A stretch of 57,682 nt of DNA, from NCBI RefSeq assembly GCF_009765685.1, contig NZ_LMUY01000010.1:1-57682 (forward strand), written 5' to 3'. Below are positions 16,878 to 25,916 of the stretch, piece after piece; the stretch's first letter is position 1; the number at the start of each line of letters is the position of its first letter. The notes below the pieces were generated by a model. That model worked only from the letters and a program-made list of their open reading frames with translations, was not told the origin of the DNA and ran no database searches. This stretch comes from Acidisphaera sp. L21. Its GTDB lineage: Bacteria; Pseudomonadota; Alphaproteobacteria; Acetobacterales; Acetobacteraceae. Position numbers and translations under genes: made by a program.

Positions 16878-18729
16878 TGTGACGTCCGATCCTGCCGGCA
16901 GCGATAAGGGGACATCCCGCTTGGACATACTGCTCGATATCCAACTGCCGAAGGCCGTGGACAATTTGCGGCCTGTGCGGCCGGGTCAATCCTTAGAAGT
17001 CTGGGTTTTTGAGGATGAGTCGACCAGGCGTTCGGCGGAGGCGTCTTTGGCCGCTGCCGGTTCGATGGCGCGGCTGCGGAGTGCTTACAAGCCACTGCTC
17101 CACTTCTTCCTGGAAGAGGTAGAGTTGACTGGCCTATCCGCTGTAACGATCCGCACGCCGTCACATCGTTCGGCAGCCATCGGTCGCTTCGAGTTGGAGG
17201 CCTATCCCTTGGCAGGGTTGCTGCCAGCAGTGGCGCTACGCTTCGAGCCCGGCGCCGAGGAATTGCATTACCACGTGATCCTGGAACACGGGACCCGCCA
17301 TACCGAGCATCGGGTGTTCGCCCCCAACCGGGAGCGGCGCAACCCGTTTGGCGACACGGTGCTGGTGCCGTGCGGATGGTTGCAAACGAGCCCAGCCGAC
17401 GCCGGCATCCCGCTGGAAACCGAGTACGAGGCTGCCTTTGCTGCCGTGATGGATTTGGTGGCACAGCAAAACTGGCCAGACTCGCCGCCCTATTTTGACA
17501 CCCTATCCATTGATATCGAGACGGGCGGTATCGAGCACCGATTGCTATATGGCGACGAGTGCATCAGCACACGCGAAGCTTTGCACGAGGATCTATATTT
17601 TTCGGTGTTGGAGTTTTTCCAGCACCGGGCGGGATTGCCGCCCGGTGATCGAACGCTTCGGCTCGGCCAGGTTTTGCCGAACATACGCCAGGGTAGCGGC
17701 CCAACCCGCGTCTGCGTAGCGGCGGGCAACACGCCAAAGTTGATCCAGCTTCCCGACGCCGATCAAGTATTGGACGAGGCTGTTAGGCCGCTCGATCCGA
17801 GGCAGATTGCCCGTGAATTGGATGCGATCGGTGGCGACCGGTTCGATGTCGCCTCGCATCAGGGGCGGCCGGTGTTGGCAGCGCAGGTTGCGGGCAAGCC
17901 GATCGGGCTCGTCATCAGTGCCGGGCAGCACGCGAACGAGACGTCGGGCGTTGTTGGCGCGTTGCGGGCGGCCAGGACGTTGCAGCAGCGCGGCTTCGGT
18001 TTCGCTTTGATCCCGCAGGAAAACCCGGACGGGCACGCTCTGCACCGGGCTCTCCGTGCGACCAACCCGCGCCACATGCACCATGCGGCCCGGTTTACCG
18101 CGCTTGGGGACGATTTGGCGTTTCGGACGCATGAGCCCTTCATCGAATTGGAGGCACGAAGGGATGCGTATCGCAGGGTCGGCGCCGTCCTTCATGTCAA
18201 TCTGCACGGCTATCCTGCCCATGAGTGGACACGGCCGCACACCGGCTACGTGCCGCGCGGGTCCCAGCAATGGGCCATTCCAAAGGGCTTCTTCTTCATT
18301 CTGAACCATATCCCAGGGCTGCAGGCAGTGGCGGAGACGTTCGTCCGGGCGCTGGCAGCCCGGGTGTCCTGCACGCTCGGCCTGCGCGCGTTCAACGAGG
18401 CGCAACTTTCGGTCTTCAAGGTCCATACCGGCAGCTTGGACTTTCCCGTCCACGACTCCATCGTGTGCATCATCAAGGAGAGTCCCGAGCAGATCCCACC
18501 ATTCATGCTCGTCACCGAATATCCGGATGAGACCATCTATGGCGACGCCTTCCGGTTGGCCCATACGGTCCAAATGGCGGCGGTCGTTGAAGCCGCCGCC
18601 CTGCTCGACGAAGGCCTGCTTGACAGGAGCGCGACCTCGGTGGGCGTTGCTACGGAATGGCGTTCGGGAACGAGTTCACGCCCTGGAGGGGTGGCCCATT
18701 CTCCTGCGGTTTCAGTTCCGCGCAGCTAA
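16864..18729 (+). CDS. M14-family zinc carboxypeptidase-like protein
   Basis: 621 residues from ATG 16864. The peptidase domain is in the second half. Zinc ligands fit His356 and Glu359 in GQHANETSG (HxxE) and His448 in VNLHGYPAHEW. TEYPDE near the C-terminus could supply the catalytic glutamate. The first 300 residues are a separate domain with no match I can name. There is no signal peptide, so the protein is cytoplasmic unless the start is wrong. It overlaps the porin gene by 14 bases and its 3' end overlaps the convergent tannase-like gene by 80 bases. The frame upstream to 16780 is a shadow of the porin. Confidence 0.8.
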   Translation: MLSSDVTSDPAGSDKGTSRLDILLDIQLPKAVDNLRPVRPGQSLEVWVFEDESTRRSAEASLAAAGSMARLRSAYKPLLHFFLEEVELTGLSAVTIRTPSHRSAAIGRFELEAYPLAGLLPAVALRFEPGAEELHYHVILEHGTRHTEHRVFAPNRERRNPFGDTVLVPCGWLQTSPADAGIPLETEYEAAFAAVMDLVAQQNWPDSPPYFDTLSIDIETGGIEHRLLYGDECISTREALHEDLYFSVLEFFQHRAGLPPGDRTLRLGQVLPNIRQGSGPTRVCVAAGNTPKLIQLPDADQVLDEAVRPLDPRQIARELDAIGGDRFDVASHQGRPVLAAQVAGKPIGLVISAGQHANETSGVVGALRAARTLQQRGFGFALIPQENPDGHALHRALRATNPRHMHHAARFTALGDDLAFRTHEPFIELEARRDAYRRVGAVLHVNLHGYPAHEWTRPHTGYVPRGSQQWAIPKGFFFILNHIPGLQAVAETFVRALAARVSCTLGLRAFNEAQLSVFKVHTGSLDFPVHDSIVCIIKESPEQIPPFMLVTEYPDETIYGDAFRLAHTVQMAAVVEAAALLDEGLLDRSATSVGVATEWRSGTSSRPGGVAHSPAVSVPRS

Positions 18730-20365
18730 AGCTGGCAGCGTCTGCCGGGTTGCCGGTGCCGTCGTAGGATGCCGCCTGGGGATACGGGCAAAGCGGCCGG
18801 CTGATCGCGAGGCCCTGCTTCGGATCGTTGTTGGTGTATTTGGCCGCGATGATCTTGTCCGGCGCAATGCCGTGGTCCACCCACGCGTCCAGCGCATCGA
18901 CCATGTCATGCATGCGATCGAGCGGGATCCCGGCGGGCTGGTAGGCGCCTCCGAAGCTGTTGACCCCCGGGCCGCCCGTGCAGTGGTTCAGTCCCGGCAC
19001 CATGAACAGGCGAGCAAAGCTCTGCGTGTCATGGACGGCCGCAGCGTTTCCGCGTTGGCTCAGATCGAACGGTATCGCATGCGCCTGCGCATCGTGGCCG
19101 ACGATGCCAGCGTAGATGTCGATACTGGCCTGCGGGGCGATGAACGGGTCGGCCCAGCCGTGGTACATGATCAGTTTGCCCCCGGCCTGCCGGAACGGCT
19201 CAAGATTGGTGTTGTTCGCGTCCAGGATGCCAACGGCGGTCTGGTCGGCGAATAGCTTGCCCTCGGTGTAGGCGGTGTCCCGGGCGAAGTTGAAGTTCGA
19301 GAAATCATACTTCGCGTCATTGAAGATCCCGTCGCGAAAGAACGAGGTGGAACTGCCGCCGGGCAGCGGGGTGCCGACCAGCACCTGTCGCCAATAGGCT
19401 TCGCTGCCGGGGGCCATGCCCGCGGTGATTTTTTGTCCTGTGCTGGGGTCGGTGGTGCCGTCGTGGATCACTTGCACGGCCTGCATCTGTGCGGCCGACA
19501 GGCAGGTCTGGCCGTCCTGGCCGGGCTTGCACTGCAGCGCTGCGAGGTCGGGATGGCAGGCCCGCGGATCGTTCAGGAACTGGTCGCCCGGCGCCCCGCC
19601 ATCCTTGGCGGCGCACTGGGCCAGCACTGCCTTGGTCACCAGGTCGAGTTGAGGCTGCGGCAGGTCGGTCCCGCCTGCTGTGGAGACCATACCGATGCGA
19701 ACCTCGGCCAACATCTGGCCAATCCAATTGGACGCCGGGTCGCCGGCGAGAATGCCGTCATAATCCTGCGGGTAGCGCTGGGCCTCCATCTGGGCGTGGT
19801 GTCCCCCTTGCGAGCAGCCCACGAAATACGCGTGCCGGGGAGCCGTGCCGTAGAACGCCTGCACGATTGCCTTTGCGTCGACAGTGCTCACGTGCTGCGC
19901 GCGGTAGCCAAAATCGACGACTGCCTCCGGATTCTGCGCGAAGGTCCAACTGCTGCCGGTGTGACCATTATCGTTGGCCATGGTGGCATACCCACGCGCC
20001 AGGCCGTCCACCAAGGCAGGGTAGTTTATCGTGCCCGCCGAGCCGCCGGAGCCCTCACCGCGGAACTTGCCGTTCCATGTTCCGGCGGGCGGCAGCCAAA
20101 CCTCGAAGGTAATTCGCGACCCGGCAACCGGTGTGGCCACGCCGATGACCCGGCAGAATGGCGTGGATAGCGAACGCTTATCCCCTGGGGGCGTGAAGCC
20201 CGGATCCATGGTGGTCGCGGCCGTGATCGAAACGCCGGGCAGGGAGGTGGTTTGCAAACTTGCGCAGTCCGCTGCGAACGCGGGCCGCGACATCAGCGCC
20301 GTGGCCACAAGCAAGCCGGCAAGTCCAACATTTTTGGAGAATGGAGCCGAGAGGGTCTTGTTCAT
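18650..20365 (-). CDS. Tannase/feruloyl esterase family protein, exported
   Basis: 571 residues from ATG 20365, which has GGGGAT just upstream; an earlier start at 20410 is possible but less likely. A signal peptide ends near MSRPAFAADC. Serine hydrolase features are the FVGCSQGGHHAQMEAQRYP elbow, a later GGKLIMYHGWADP acidic-residue segment and MVPGLNHCTGGPG with the histidine. A Cys adjacent to the catalytic Ser (GCSQGG) and one beside the His (NHC) form the disulfide-linked arrangement known in this family. It likely cleaves ester bonds of plant phenolics such as feruloyl, galloyl or MHET-like esters. It is a single gene that converges on the M14 gene. Confidence 0.88.
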   Translation of the reverse strand: MNKTLSAPFSKNVGLAGLLVATALMSRPAFAADCASLQTTSLPGVSITAATTMDPGFTPPGDKRSLSTPFCRVIGVATPVAGSRITFEVWLPPAGTWNGKFRGEGSGGSAGTINYPALVDGLARGYATMANDNGHTGSSWTFAQNPEAVVDFGYRAQHVSTVDAKAIVQAFYGTAPRHAYFVGCSQGGHHAQMEAQRYPQDYDGILAGDPASNWIGQMLAEVRIGMVSTAGGTDLPQPQLDLVTKAVLAQCAAKDGGAPGDQFLNDPRACHPDLAALQCKPGQDGQTCLSAAQMQAVQVIHDGTTDPSTGQKITAGMAPGSEAYWRQVLVGTPLPGGSSTSFFRDGIFNDAKYDFSNFNFARDTAYTEGKLFADQTAVGILDANNTNLEPFRQAGGKLIMYHGWADPFIAPQASIDIYAGIVGHDAQAHAIPFDLSQRGNAAAVHDTQSFARLFMVPGLNHCTGGPGVNSFGGAYQPAGIPLDRMHDMVDALDAWVDHGIAPDKIIAAKYTNNDPKQGLAISRPLCPYPQAASYDGTGNPADAASFSCAELKPQENGPPLQGVNSFPNAIP

Positions 20366-20419
20366 TGCTATCCCCATACCGGCATTCTTCTGCGCCGGTT
20401 TCGAAGTCACACGACGCTA

Positions 20420-21547
20420 CTACGTCGTGTCGGCTGTCGTGTCGAGCAGGCCCGATCGGCGCCCGAACAGTGGCAAGTCAGTTCTCTGGCGGCCCGGCGC
20501 ATCGAATCCCGACACGGTCACGCCCACCAGCCTGACCCCTTTTTCGACCGGGAAGACAAGCCGGATCAGATCAAGGCTCGCTGCCTGCAGGTCGGCGTGC
20601 CGGGTAACGACGTCGGAGTGGCTGCGGCTGCGGGTCAGTTGCCGGAAGTCGGCGTATTTCACTTTCACCGTGACTGTCCGGCCGAAGGACTGCGCGGCTT
20701 CGCACCAGGCCCAGACGTCATCGGCCATCTGGAGTACGCCCGCCTCGATGTCCGCCGGCGCCGTTAGGTCGCGGTCGAACGTGGTTTCCGATCCGGACGA
20801 TTTACGCGTGCGGTCGGGATCGACTGGCCGCTCGTCCTGGCCGCGGGCAATGCCGTAGTACCAGGCAGCCGAGCTGCCGAAATACTCCTGTAGAAAGATC
20901 ATCGACTGGGCCTTGAGGTCGGCGCCGGTTTGGATCCCAAGCGCGGCCATTTTCCTGGCTGTCACCGGCCCAACGCCGTGGAATCGACCAACTGGCAATG
21001 TTTCGACCCAGGCAGCGCCCATGTCGGGCGTCACTGCAAACTGGCCGTTGGGTTTGCGATGGCCGGAGGCGAGCTTGGCAAGAAATTTGTTGTAGGATAC
21101 TCCCGCGGATGCGGTGAGGCCGGTTTCCTGCAGGATGCGAGCCCGGATTTCCTTGGCGGTCGACCAGGCGGTTGGGGGGCCGGTCAGCTTCTCCGTAACG
21201 TCGAGATACGCCTCGTCCAGGGAAAGCGGCTGGATGAGCGGTGTGTAGGCTGCGAAAATAGCATGGATCTGCCGGGAAACCGCTCGATAGACCTCGAACC
21301 GTGGCTTGACGAACACGAGCTCGGGGCATCGGCGAAGGGCGGTGACCGAGGGCAGGGCGGACCTCACGCCAAACTGGCGGGCCTCGTAGCTGGCGGCAGC
21401 GACGACGCCACGCGCGGCAGGCGAACCGACGGCGACGGGCCGGCCGCGTAGCGATGGGTCATCCCGCTGCTCCACAGACGCGTAGAATGCGTCCATGTCG
21501 ACGTGGATGATCTTGCGGGTGATCTCGGCAGCCATCCGGTGCAGCAT
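20420..21547 (-). CDS. dinB: DNA polymerase IV
   Basis: A Y-family translesion polymerase of 375 residues. The catalytic carboxylates are Asp17 in HVDMDAFYASVEQ and Asp111-Glu112 in LSLDEAYLDV. The SYEARQFGVRSALP finger motif, the SAGVSYNKFLAKLAS palm segment and the helix-hairpin-helix FHGVGPVTARKM are all present. An in-frame ATG at 21535 is an alternative start. It lies directly behind a LexA box and should be induced by DNA damage. No recognisable beta-clamp-binding tail beyond DLPLFGR near the end, which could serve as one. Confidence 0.95.
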   Translation of the reverse strand: MLHRMAAEITRKIIHVDMDAFYASVEQRDDPSLRGRPVAVGSPAARGVVAAASYEARQFGVRSALPSVTALRRCPELVFVKPRFEVYRAVSRQIHAIFAAYTPLIQPLSLDEAYLDVTEKLTGPPTAWSTAKEIRARILQETGLTASAGVSYNKFLAKLASGHRKPNGQFAVTPDMGAAWVETLPVGRFHGVGPVTARKMAALGIQTGADLKAQSMIFLQEYFGSSAAWYYGIARGQDERPVDPDRTRKSSGSETTFDRDLTAPADIEAGVLQMADDVWAWCEAAQSFGRTVTVKVKYADFRQLTRSRSHSDVVTRHADLQAASLDLIRLVFPVEKGVRLVGVTVSGFDAPGRQRTDLPLFGRRSGLLDTTADTT

Positions 21548-21557
21548 AGCATCGAGT

Positions 21558-21572
21558 GAACGAGACGGGAAC
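21558..21572 (-). promoter_or_regulatory. LexA (SOS) box upstream of dinB
   Basis: The minus strand reads GTTC-CCGTCTC-GTTC, an exact match to the alphaproteobacterial LexA site GTTC-N7-GTTC. It lies 10 bases before the annotated dinB start, so a bound LexA would block initiation or early elongation. Confidence 0.82.
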
Positions 21573-21639
21573 AGAGAAGGCGCCGGCCGGGCGCGCCCTA
21601 TCCCTGGGCCAGCTGGTTACTCCGTCCATACGGCATGCG

Positions 21640-22596
21640 TTAGCAACGGTCCGCCGGGCAGGCCGTCACCTCCCAGCCGTCGGCCCGTAGATTGGCGACA
21701 ATGCCTTCTTGGCCGATGAAGTGCCCGGCGCCGATGACGACAACGTGGAAACCCGGCGTCCCGAGCCGATACTCGATTCGACGCAGCATGGCGGGGTTCC
21801 GAGCTGCGTAGAACGCTTGCCGCTCCAGCGCTGCGGCCGTCGCTGTCTCAGGGCCTGGCGGCCAATGTGCAGCCGCGACCACCATCGCGACATGGCCCTG
21901 TTGATATTGGGTCCGTTCGTAGTTCGCCAGGATCGGGGCGTCGCTCCCGCGCCGCAGCGCTTCCTCGAGGTACAAGGCGGCAACCGGCCCGTTTGGATTG
22001 CCGCAGAGCAACGCCACCTGGGCCTGCGGCCTTTCGAGCGCGAAAATCGGAATGCCGTGAGCCTTGGCGAGCTGCGCGAGAACGACGTCCGGGCTCCCCC
22101 CGGGCAAGCCGCTGCGCGATAGACCGCTGGTCCGGCCGTTTACCACCCAGCTGAGGCCGAGCAGGCTTCCCGTTGTTTTGATGTCACCCGGCAGCCACAT
22201 CGCGTCCAATGCGGATTTTGCCGCGGGATCCAGGGAGGCAATCGCGCCTTCGTCGCGGATCCGGGACGCCCGCGCGCAGGGCGCTATCAAGGCCGTCATC
22301 CCCGCGGGGGTCATTTCGGCCAAGTTGAGTTCAACAGTGAGATCCGCCGCGCTCTCCACCTTGTCGCGGATCGCAGACGGCGGAATCGTCGCCTCATCAT
22401 AGCCGCGGTGGAATGTGCCCCATAACAGCCCATGGTTGATGCCGTCGCGGCGGATGACCCAGCTACGGCTGTCACCGTTCGTGTAGTTGGCCGGATCTGC
22501 AGCGATGCCGTTTCGGGCAAAGGCGTCGATCTCCGTTTGGACGGCACCGCCGCCCGCGCAGGAACACAGTATAAAGCAGATCGCGAGCCGCCACAT
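21640..22596 (-). CDS. TraB/GumN-family lipoprotein
   Basis: 318 residues. A lipobox-like N-terminus (MWRLAICFILCSCAGG, lipidated Cys about 13) suggests attachment to a periplasmic membrane face. The body has the TraB/GumN layout: GLLWGTFH near the start, conserved E/L-rich helices, and VIGAGHFIGQEGIVANL at the end, the GxGH motif proposed as metal-binding or protease-like. Biochemical role is unknown. It lies in the same direction as dinB and the S10 peptidase gene but with about 70-90 base gaps. Confidence 0.8.
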   Translation of the reverse strand: MWRLAICFILCSCAGGGAVQTEIDAFARNGIAADPANYTNGDSRSWVIRRDGINHGLLWGTFHRGYDEATIPPSAIRDKVESAADLTVELNLAEMTPAGMTALIAPCARASRIRDEGAIASLDPAAKSALDAMWLPGDIKTTGSLLGLSWVVNGRTSGLSRSGLPGGSPDVVLAQLAKAHGIPIFALERPQAQVALLCGNPNGPVAALYLEEALRRGSDAPILANYERTQYQQGHVAMVVAAAHWPPGPETATAAALERQAFYAARNPAMLRRIEYRLGTPGFHVVVIGAGHFIGQEGIVANLRADGWEVTACPADRC

Positions 22597-22668
22597 TCTG
22601 GCACACTGAGCCGATGCGGATGCAGAACGTCAAGATGATCTGTCGGGCACGCCGCGCCCAAGCCCAAC

Positions 22669-24189
22669 CTAGCTGGGCGGGGCGATCATTTTGGCGGCCG
22701 CGCCCCGTAGGCCCTGCCTGGATTCGTCGCGGCTGTAGAACATGTGGCCGCCTGGAAATGTCAGCAGCTGGATGCGGTCGCCGCCGGATGCCGGAGGGAT
22801 TTGGTTCAATAGTAGTTGCGTGCCGAAATAGGGGCAGACCAAATCGAACAGTCCATGCGCGATGATGACGTGCAGGCCTGGGTCGAGTGCGACGGCCTGG
22901 CGGAGCGCACTGAACGATTCGGGACGGTTCCAGCCGCGGCCGTAATCCCACTGCCGCCCCGCTTGCTCGTTCACCAGGCGATACTCGGGACCCGCAGGGT
23001 GCCAATGCAGCATGTCGTATACCGCCAGCATGCTGGAGGTCAGCGGGGCGCGGAGTCCGTCTAGCATGGGGTCCGCATTATGCTCGCCTTCGTATTCAGG
23101 AAATGGGTCCGGCAAGCTCACTGTCGCATCGTAAAGGCTGTCGATTTGGTCGGTCGTGCGGTCATGCTCGTGCACGAACATGCGCGTGCTCACCAGGCCC
23201 CTTTGCCGCCGCACTATCTGGGGCTCGAGGCCGGTTAGTGCGCTAACCTTATCCACCACCCGGCCCAGCGCCTGCGGATCCGCCACACCGCGCAAGACGT
23301 CCGTCAGAAAGGCACCCGACGCATAAGCTTCCGCATCTGCTAGGTCGGCGCGCCCGGCTGGCTCCCCCCTGGCTACCCGGGTTGCCGCGTTCATGGATGG
23401 CAAAGCTGCGGCGTAGCCCAGGATCTCCATCGCTCCGCTGTGATTGCCGTAATCCAGCACGGGCGACACCATGACCAAACCTTTCAGGCCCACGCCGTCC
23501 TGCTCCGCCAGGCGCCGGGCCAGGCGCGGCGCGCGGAATCCGCCATAGCTCTCGCCCAGCAGGAATTTGGGGGAGGCGATGCGACCGGATTTATCCAGCC
23601 AGCGCCGGATCGCCTGCGATAGCGCATCGATGTCGCCATTGACCGACCAGAGCCGTTTGCGGACGTCATCGCCCGGCGCCAGTAGGTGGCTGTAGCCCGT
23701 TCCAACCGGGTCGATGAACACCAAATCCGTGAAGTCGAGCCAGGTGTCGGCATTGGGCTGCGGCAGTGCGGACGCGGACGGTGCTGTCACCATCGGGATG
23801 CGCCAGGGTCCAACCGCGCCCATCTGCAGCCACGCGGACGCCATGCCGGGACCACCGTTCAAGACGAAGGTCACTGGGCGGCTTGCCGGGTCGGCGCCGT
23901 CCAGTAGGTAGGCGGTGGTGGCTATGTCCGCTTCTGGCGCGTTCTTGTCGTCCGTCAGGCGTACGAACCCGGCATGCGCCGTAAACCGCAGCGTCCGGCC
24001 GGGCAGGTCCAGAGTTTGTTTGGTGACGGCGTCAGGTACCAGCGCAATAGGGCGTGACATTGGGGCCGCAGCCTCGTCCCGCCTCCGGTTGCGATCCTCC
24101 GGCGTTTGCGCCCGGGCGGATGTCGCCAGCAGAATGCCGAGCAGGCAGGTAGCCAACATTGATTGGACGCGCACTCGGAAAACCTCCAC
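22669..24189 (-). CDS. Exported S10 family serine carboxypeptidase
   Basis: 506 residues from a GTG at 24189 with AGGA upstream; ATG 24159 is also possible. The signal peptide is MLATCLLGILLATSARAQ. The nucleophile motif GESYGG, the oxyanion segment LNGGPGMASAW, an aspartate in HGLFDLVCPY and a histidine in FPGGHMFYSRDES form the S10 triad. Bacterial homologues are periplasmic or secreted and thought to degrade acidic-stable peptides. No partner genes adjoin it. Confidence 0.88.
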   Translation of the reverse strand: MEVFRVRVQSMLATCLLGILLATSARAQTPEDRNRRRDEAAAPMSRPIALVPDAVTKQTLDLPGRTLRFTAHAGFVRLTDDKNAPEADIATTAYLLDGADPASRPVTFVLNGGPGMASAWLQMGAVGPWRIPMVTAPSASALPQPNADTWLDFTDLVFIDPVGTGYSHLLAPGDDVRKRLWSVNGDIDALSQAIRRWLDKSGRIASPKFLLGESYGGFRAPRLARRLAEQDGVGLKGLVMVSPVLDYGNHSGAMEILGYAAALPSMNAATRVARGEPAGRADLADAEAYASGAFLTDVLRGVADPQALGRVVDKVSALTGLEPQIVRRQRGLVSTRMFVHEHDRTTDQIDSLYDATVSLPDPFPEYEGEHNADPMLDGLRAPLTSSMLAVYDMLHWHPAGPEYRLVNEQAGRQWDYGRGWNRPESFSALRQAVALDPGLHVIIAHGLFDLVCPYFGTQLLLNQIPPASGGDRIQLLTFPGGHMFYSRDESRQGLRGAAAKMIAPPS

Positions 24190-24249
24190 TTTTCACATCC
24201 TCTCACTCGTCGTAAGTGAAAGTAGTCGGTAAATACGACTAGCGGGATC

Positions 24250-24783
24250 ATCGTGTTATCGTCCCGCTATCGCCGCTGCGTCCTTCTGACGTGCCTCATT
24301 AGTCTGGATCCGTTCGATGGAAACGTCCACGGTCGCCCTGCATGGGAATTACTGCCATCCTCTGTCCACCGACGGCACCATCTGCGACGAGCACCGCTCC
24401 GCCATCAGCGCCGCACGGGCGTTTTCGGCGAGTTCAGCCTCAGTCGACTGTATGCCGCTACATTCGCAAGCACGCCGGAGCCTACGACGTCTGTGCAATC
24501 AGTTCGAGGCTTGGGTTTTCGATTTCCGACCAATCTGACATGAGAAGGAATCGTAACCGAAATCTCATGCGGCGGTGAATTCCCGCGTCGCTGCATTGCC
24601 ATCGCAAGCCGGAAGCGTACTCCGTCTGTCCGACGACTACGCCGAAAAGACGGGAACTCATGTACCCTAGAAATTCAAACTCTCGGTGGGAGCCGGACTT
24701 ACGGGTATGACCCTTAGCGTTCGCTCCGGGCCCTAGCCGCGGGATGGAAGGACCTCGGGGATAGGTATCGCCGCTGAGTGTCC
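24250..24783 (+). other. Gene-free stretch with a possible winged-helix relic
   Basis: No intact gene. In one frame (about 24450-24540) SVQSVRGLGFRFP resembles the C-terminal wing of OmpR-type regulators (usually TVRGVGYRF). In another frame just before it YIRKHAGAYDV resembles the preceding helix. Together they suggest a frameshifted fragment of a response-regulator DNA-binding domain, but the match is short. The rest (24550-24783) shows nothing I can name. Confidence 0.25.
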
Positions 24784-25002
24784 AGCGACGGTATTGCTTG
24801 TGTGCCGGGTTATTTCACTATCGCGACATTGAAAGCCTCAAAGCCTACGTCCTTGCTTTCGTGTCAGCATACAATTTCGCCAAGCACCTAAGGTCTATTC
24901 GGGTGGATGACACCTTTCGAATTCGTCTGCCATGCCTGGATGACAACCCCAGTCATCTTTCAACTAAACCCGCGTCACCTTATTCCGGGACCAAACAACT
25001 AA
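24784..25002 (+). pseudogene. IS481-type transposase C-terminal relic, frameshifted
   Basis: Two frames together give the C-terminal end of an IS481-family integrase core. The first holds FHYRDIESLKAYVLAF and SAYNFAKHL; after a frameshift near 24900 the second reads TPFEFVCHAWMTTPVIF, then NPRHLIPGPNN and a stop at 25000-25002. The NP-H-PG-N ending is characteristic of this family. The N-terminal two thirds and the terminal repeats are missing, so this is an old remnant. The 227-codon open frame that spans it is not a gene beyond the first 30 codons. Confidence 0.7.
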
Positions 25003-25378
25003 GGCGCACCCTGCGCAGATTGCGCTCGATAGCTCTATGGTGCCTTGGCGGCACCCGGGTAAACGTGGTGGCGGCGGCCTGCCTGGAACGCTCCCTACGG
25101 AACGGGCGCGGGCTCTCTGCCGCGAACTCCTCCCGACCTCCGCCGTTGCCGTTCCATGATGCAGCACGTCAGCCGGTCCACCTACGACGCGATTTACGCC
25201 TCCACCAGGTCCGACCAGCGAGGTCGGTCGCCGGTTGCCGTGTCCGACCAGCTTCGACGAAAGTTGAGCCGGGCAAACGGCGGCGAGGCGGTGTGGGCGG
25301 CCATCGACGCCGTCACCGACATGCTGGGCGGGATACCCTCACCGGACCTAAGCCACGCGCCCAGGTGAACTGCTGTTC
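25003..25378 (+). other. Gene-free stretch after the transposase relic
   Basis: About 375 bases. A 70-codon frame (25156-25368, beginning MMQHVSRSTYDAIY) and a 42-codon frame (about 25036-25161) are open, but neither has a clear ribosome-binding site or recognisable sequence. I regard both as doubtful. Confidence 0.3.
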
Positions 25379-25732
25379 ATGCGGTATCCCACCACGCCGG
25401 ACGGCCGGTATTTCGTCGTCCGCGGACGATTGTGGCGCTGTTCCAACCCGCACCTCGCCGCTGATGAGAGCGAAGCGCTGACGCGCGAGTTGATGGCGGC
25501 CAGACGCGCAAAGGGCGTTGCCATGCGCGCGGGGGATTCCATGGCCCGAGAGGCGGCTCGAAAAAGGGTGGATGACGCCAAGGTCGGACTAGGCGAGCGG
25601 GGAGCGGTTTGGTGGACGGACGGGACGCCGGATTGGAACCGTCGCATGGCTCGAACGACGCCATATGCCGAGTGGTTCGCCGCGCTGGGGGACGGAACCG
25701 AAGGGTCGAGGTCGGGGGGCATCATCAGGTAG
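25379..25732 (+). CDS. Conserved hypothetical protein, 117 residues
   Basis: A small soluble protein beginning MRYPTTPDGRYFVVRGRLWR. It contains DESEALTRELMAARRA and a WWTDGTPDWNRRM segment before TPYAEWFAAL. From memory, this pattern recurs in hypothetical proteins of rhizobia and related bacteria; I cannot name a domain. The charged helical middle and two Trp-rich ends suggest a small globular protein. It stands alone between the transposase relic and the lysR gene. Confidence 0.68.
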   Translation: MRYPTTPDGRYFVVRGRLWRCSNPHLAADESEALTRELMAARRAKGVAMRAGDSMAREAARKRVDDAKVGLGERGAVWWTDGTPDWNRRMARTTPYAEWFAALGDGTEGSRSGGIIR

Positions 25733-25916
25733 CCGACTGAGGCTCAAAGCAATTTCTTGTCTCGACGAATCGCAGGTCAGACTTTGCTCGACTCTCCCAC
25801 CAGACGCTCCACGAACGCTCTGGCCGCAAGCTTCGCCGTCTGACTGCTGCGGCAGGCGAAGTAGGAGGGAAGTGCCGGAGAAGGCCGGGTTTCCTCAACC
25901 GGAAATGACCAAGTTC

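Noticed and set aside
24798-25481. A 227-codon open frame
   Set aside because: Only the first 30 or so codons belong to the transposase relic; the rest is out-of-frame sequence.
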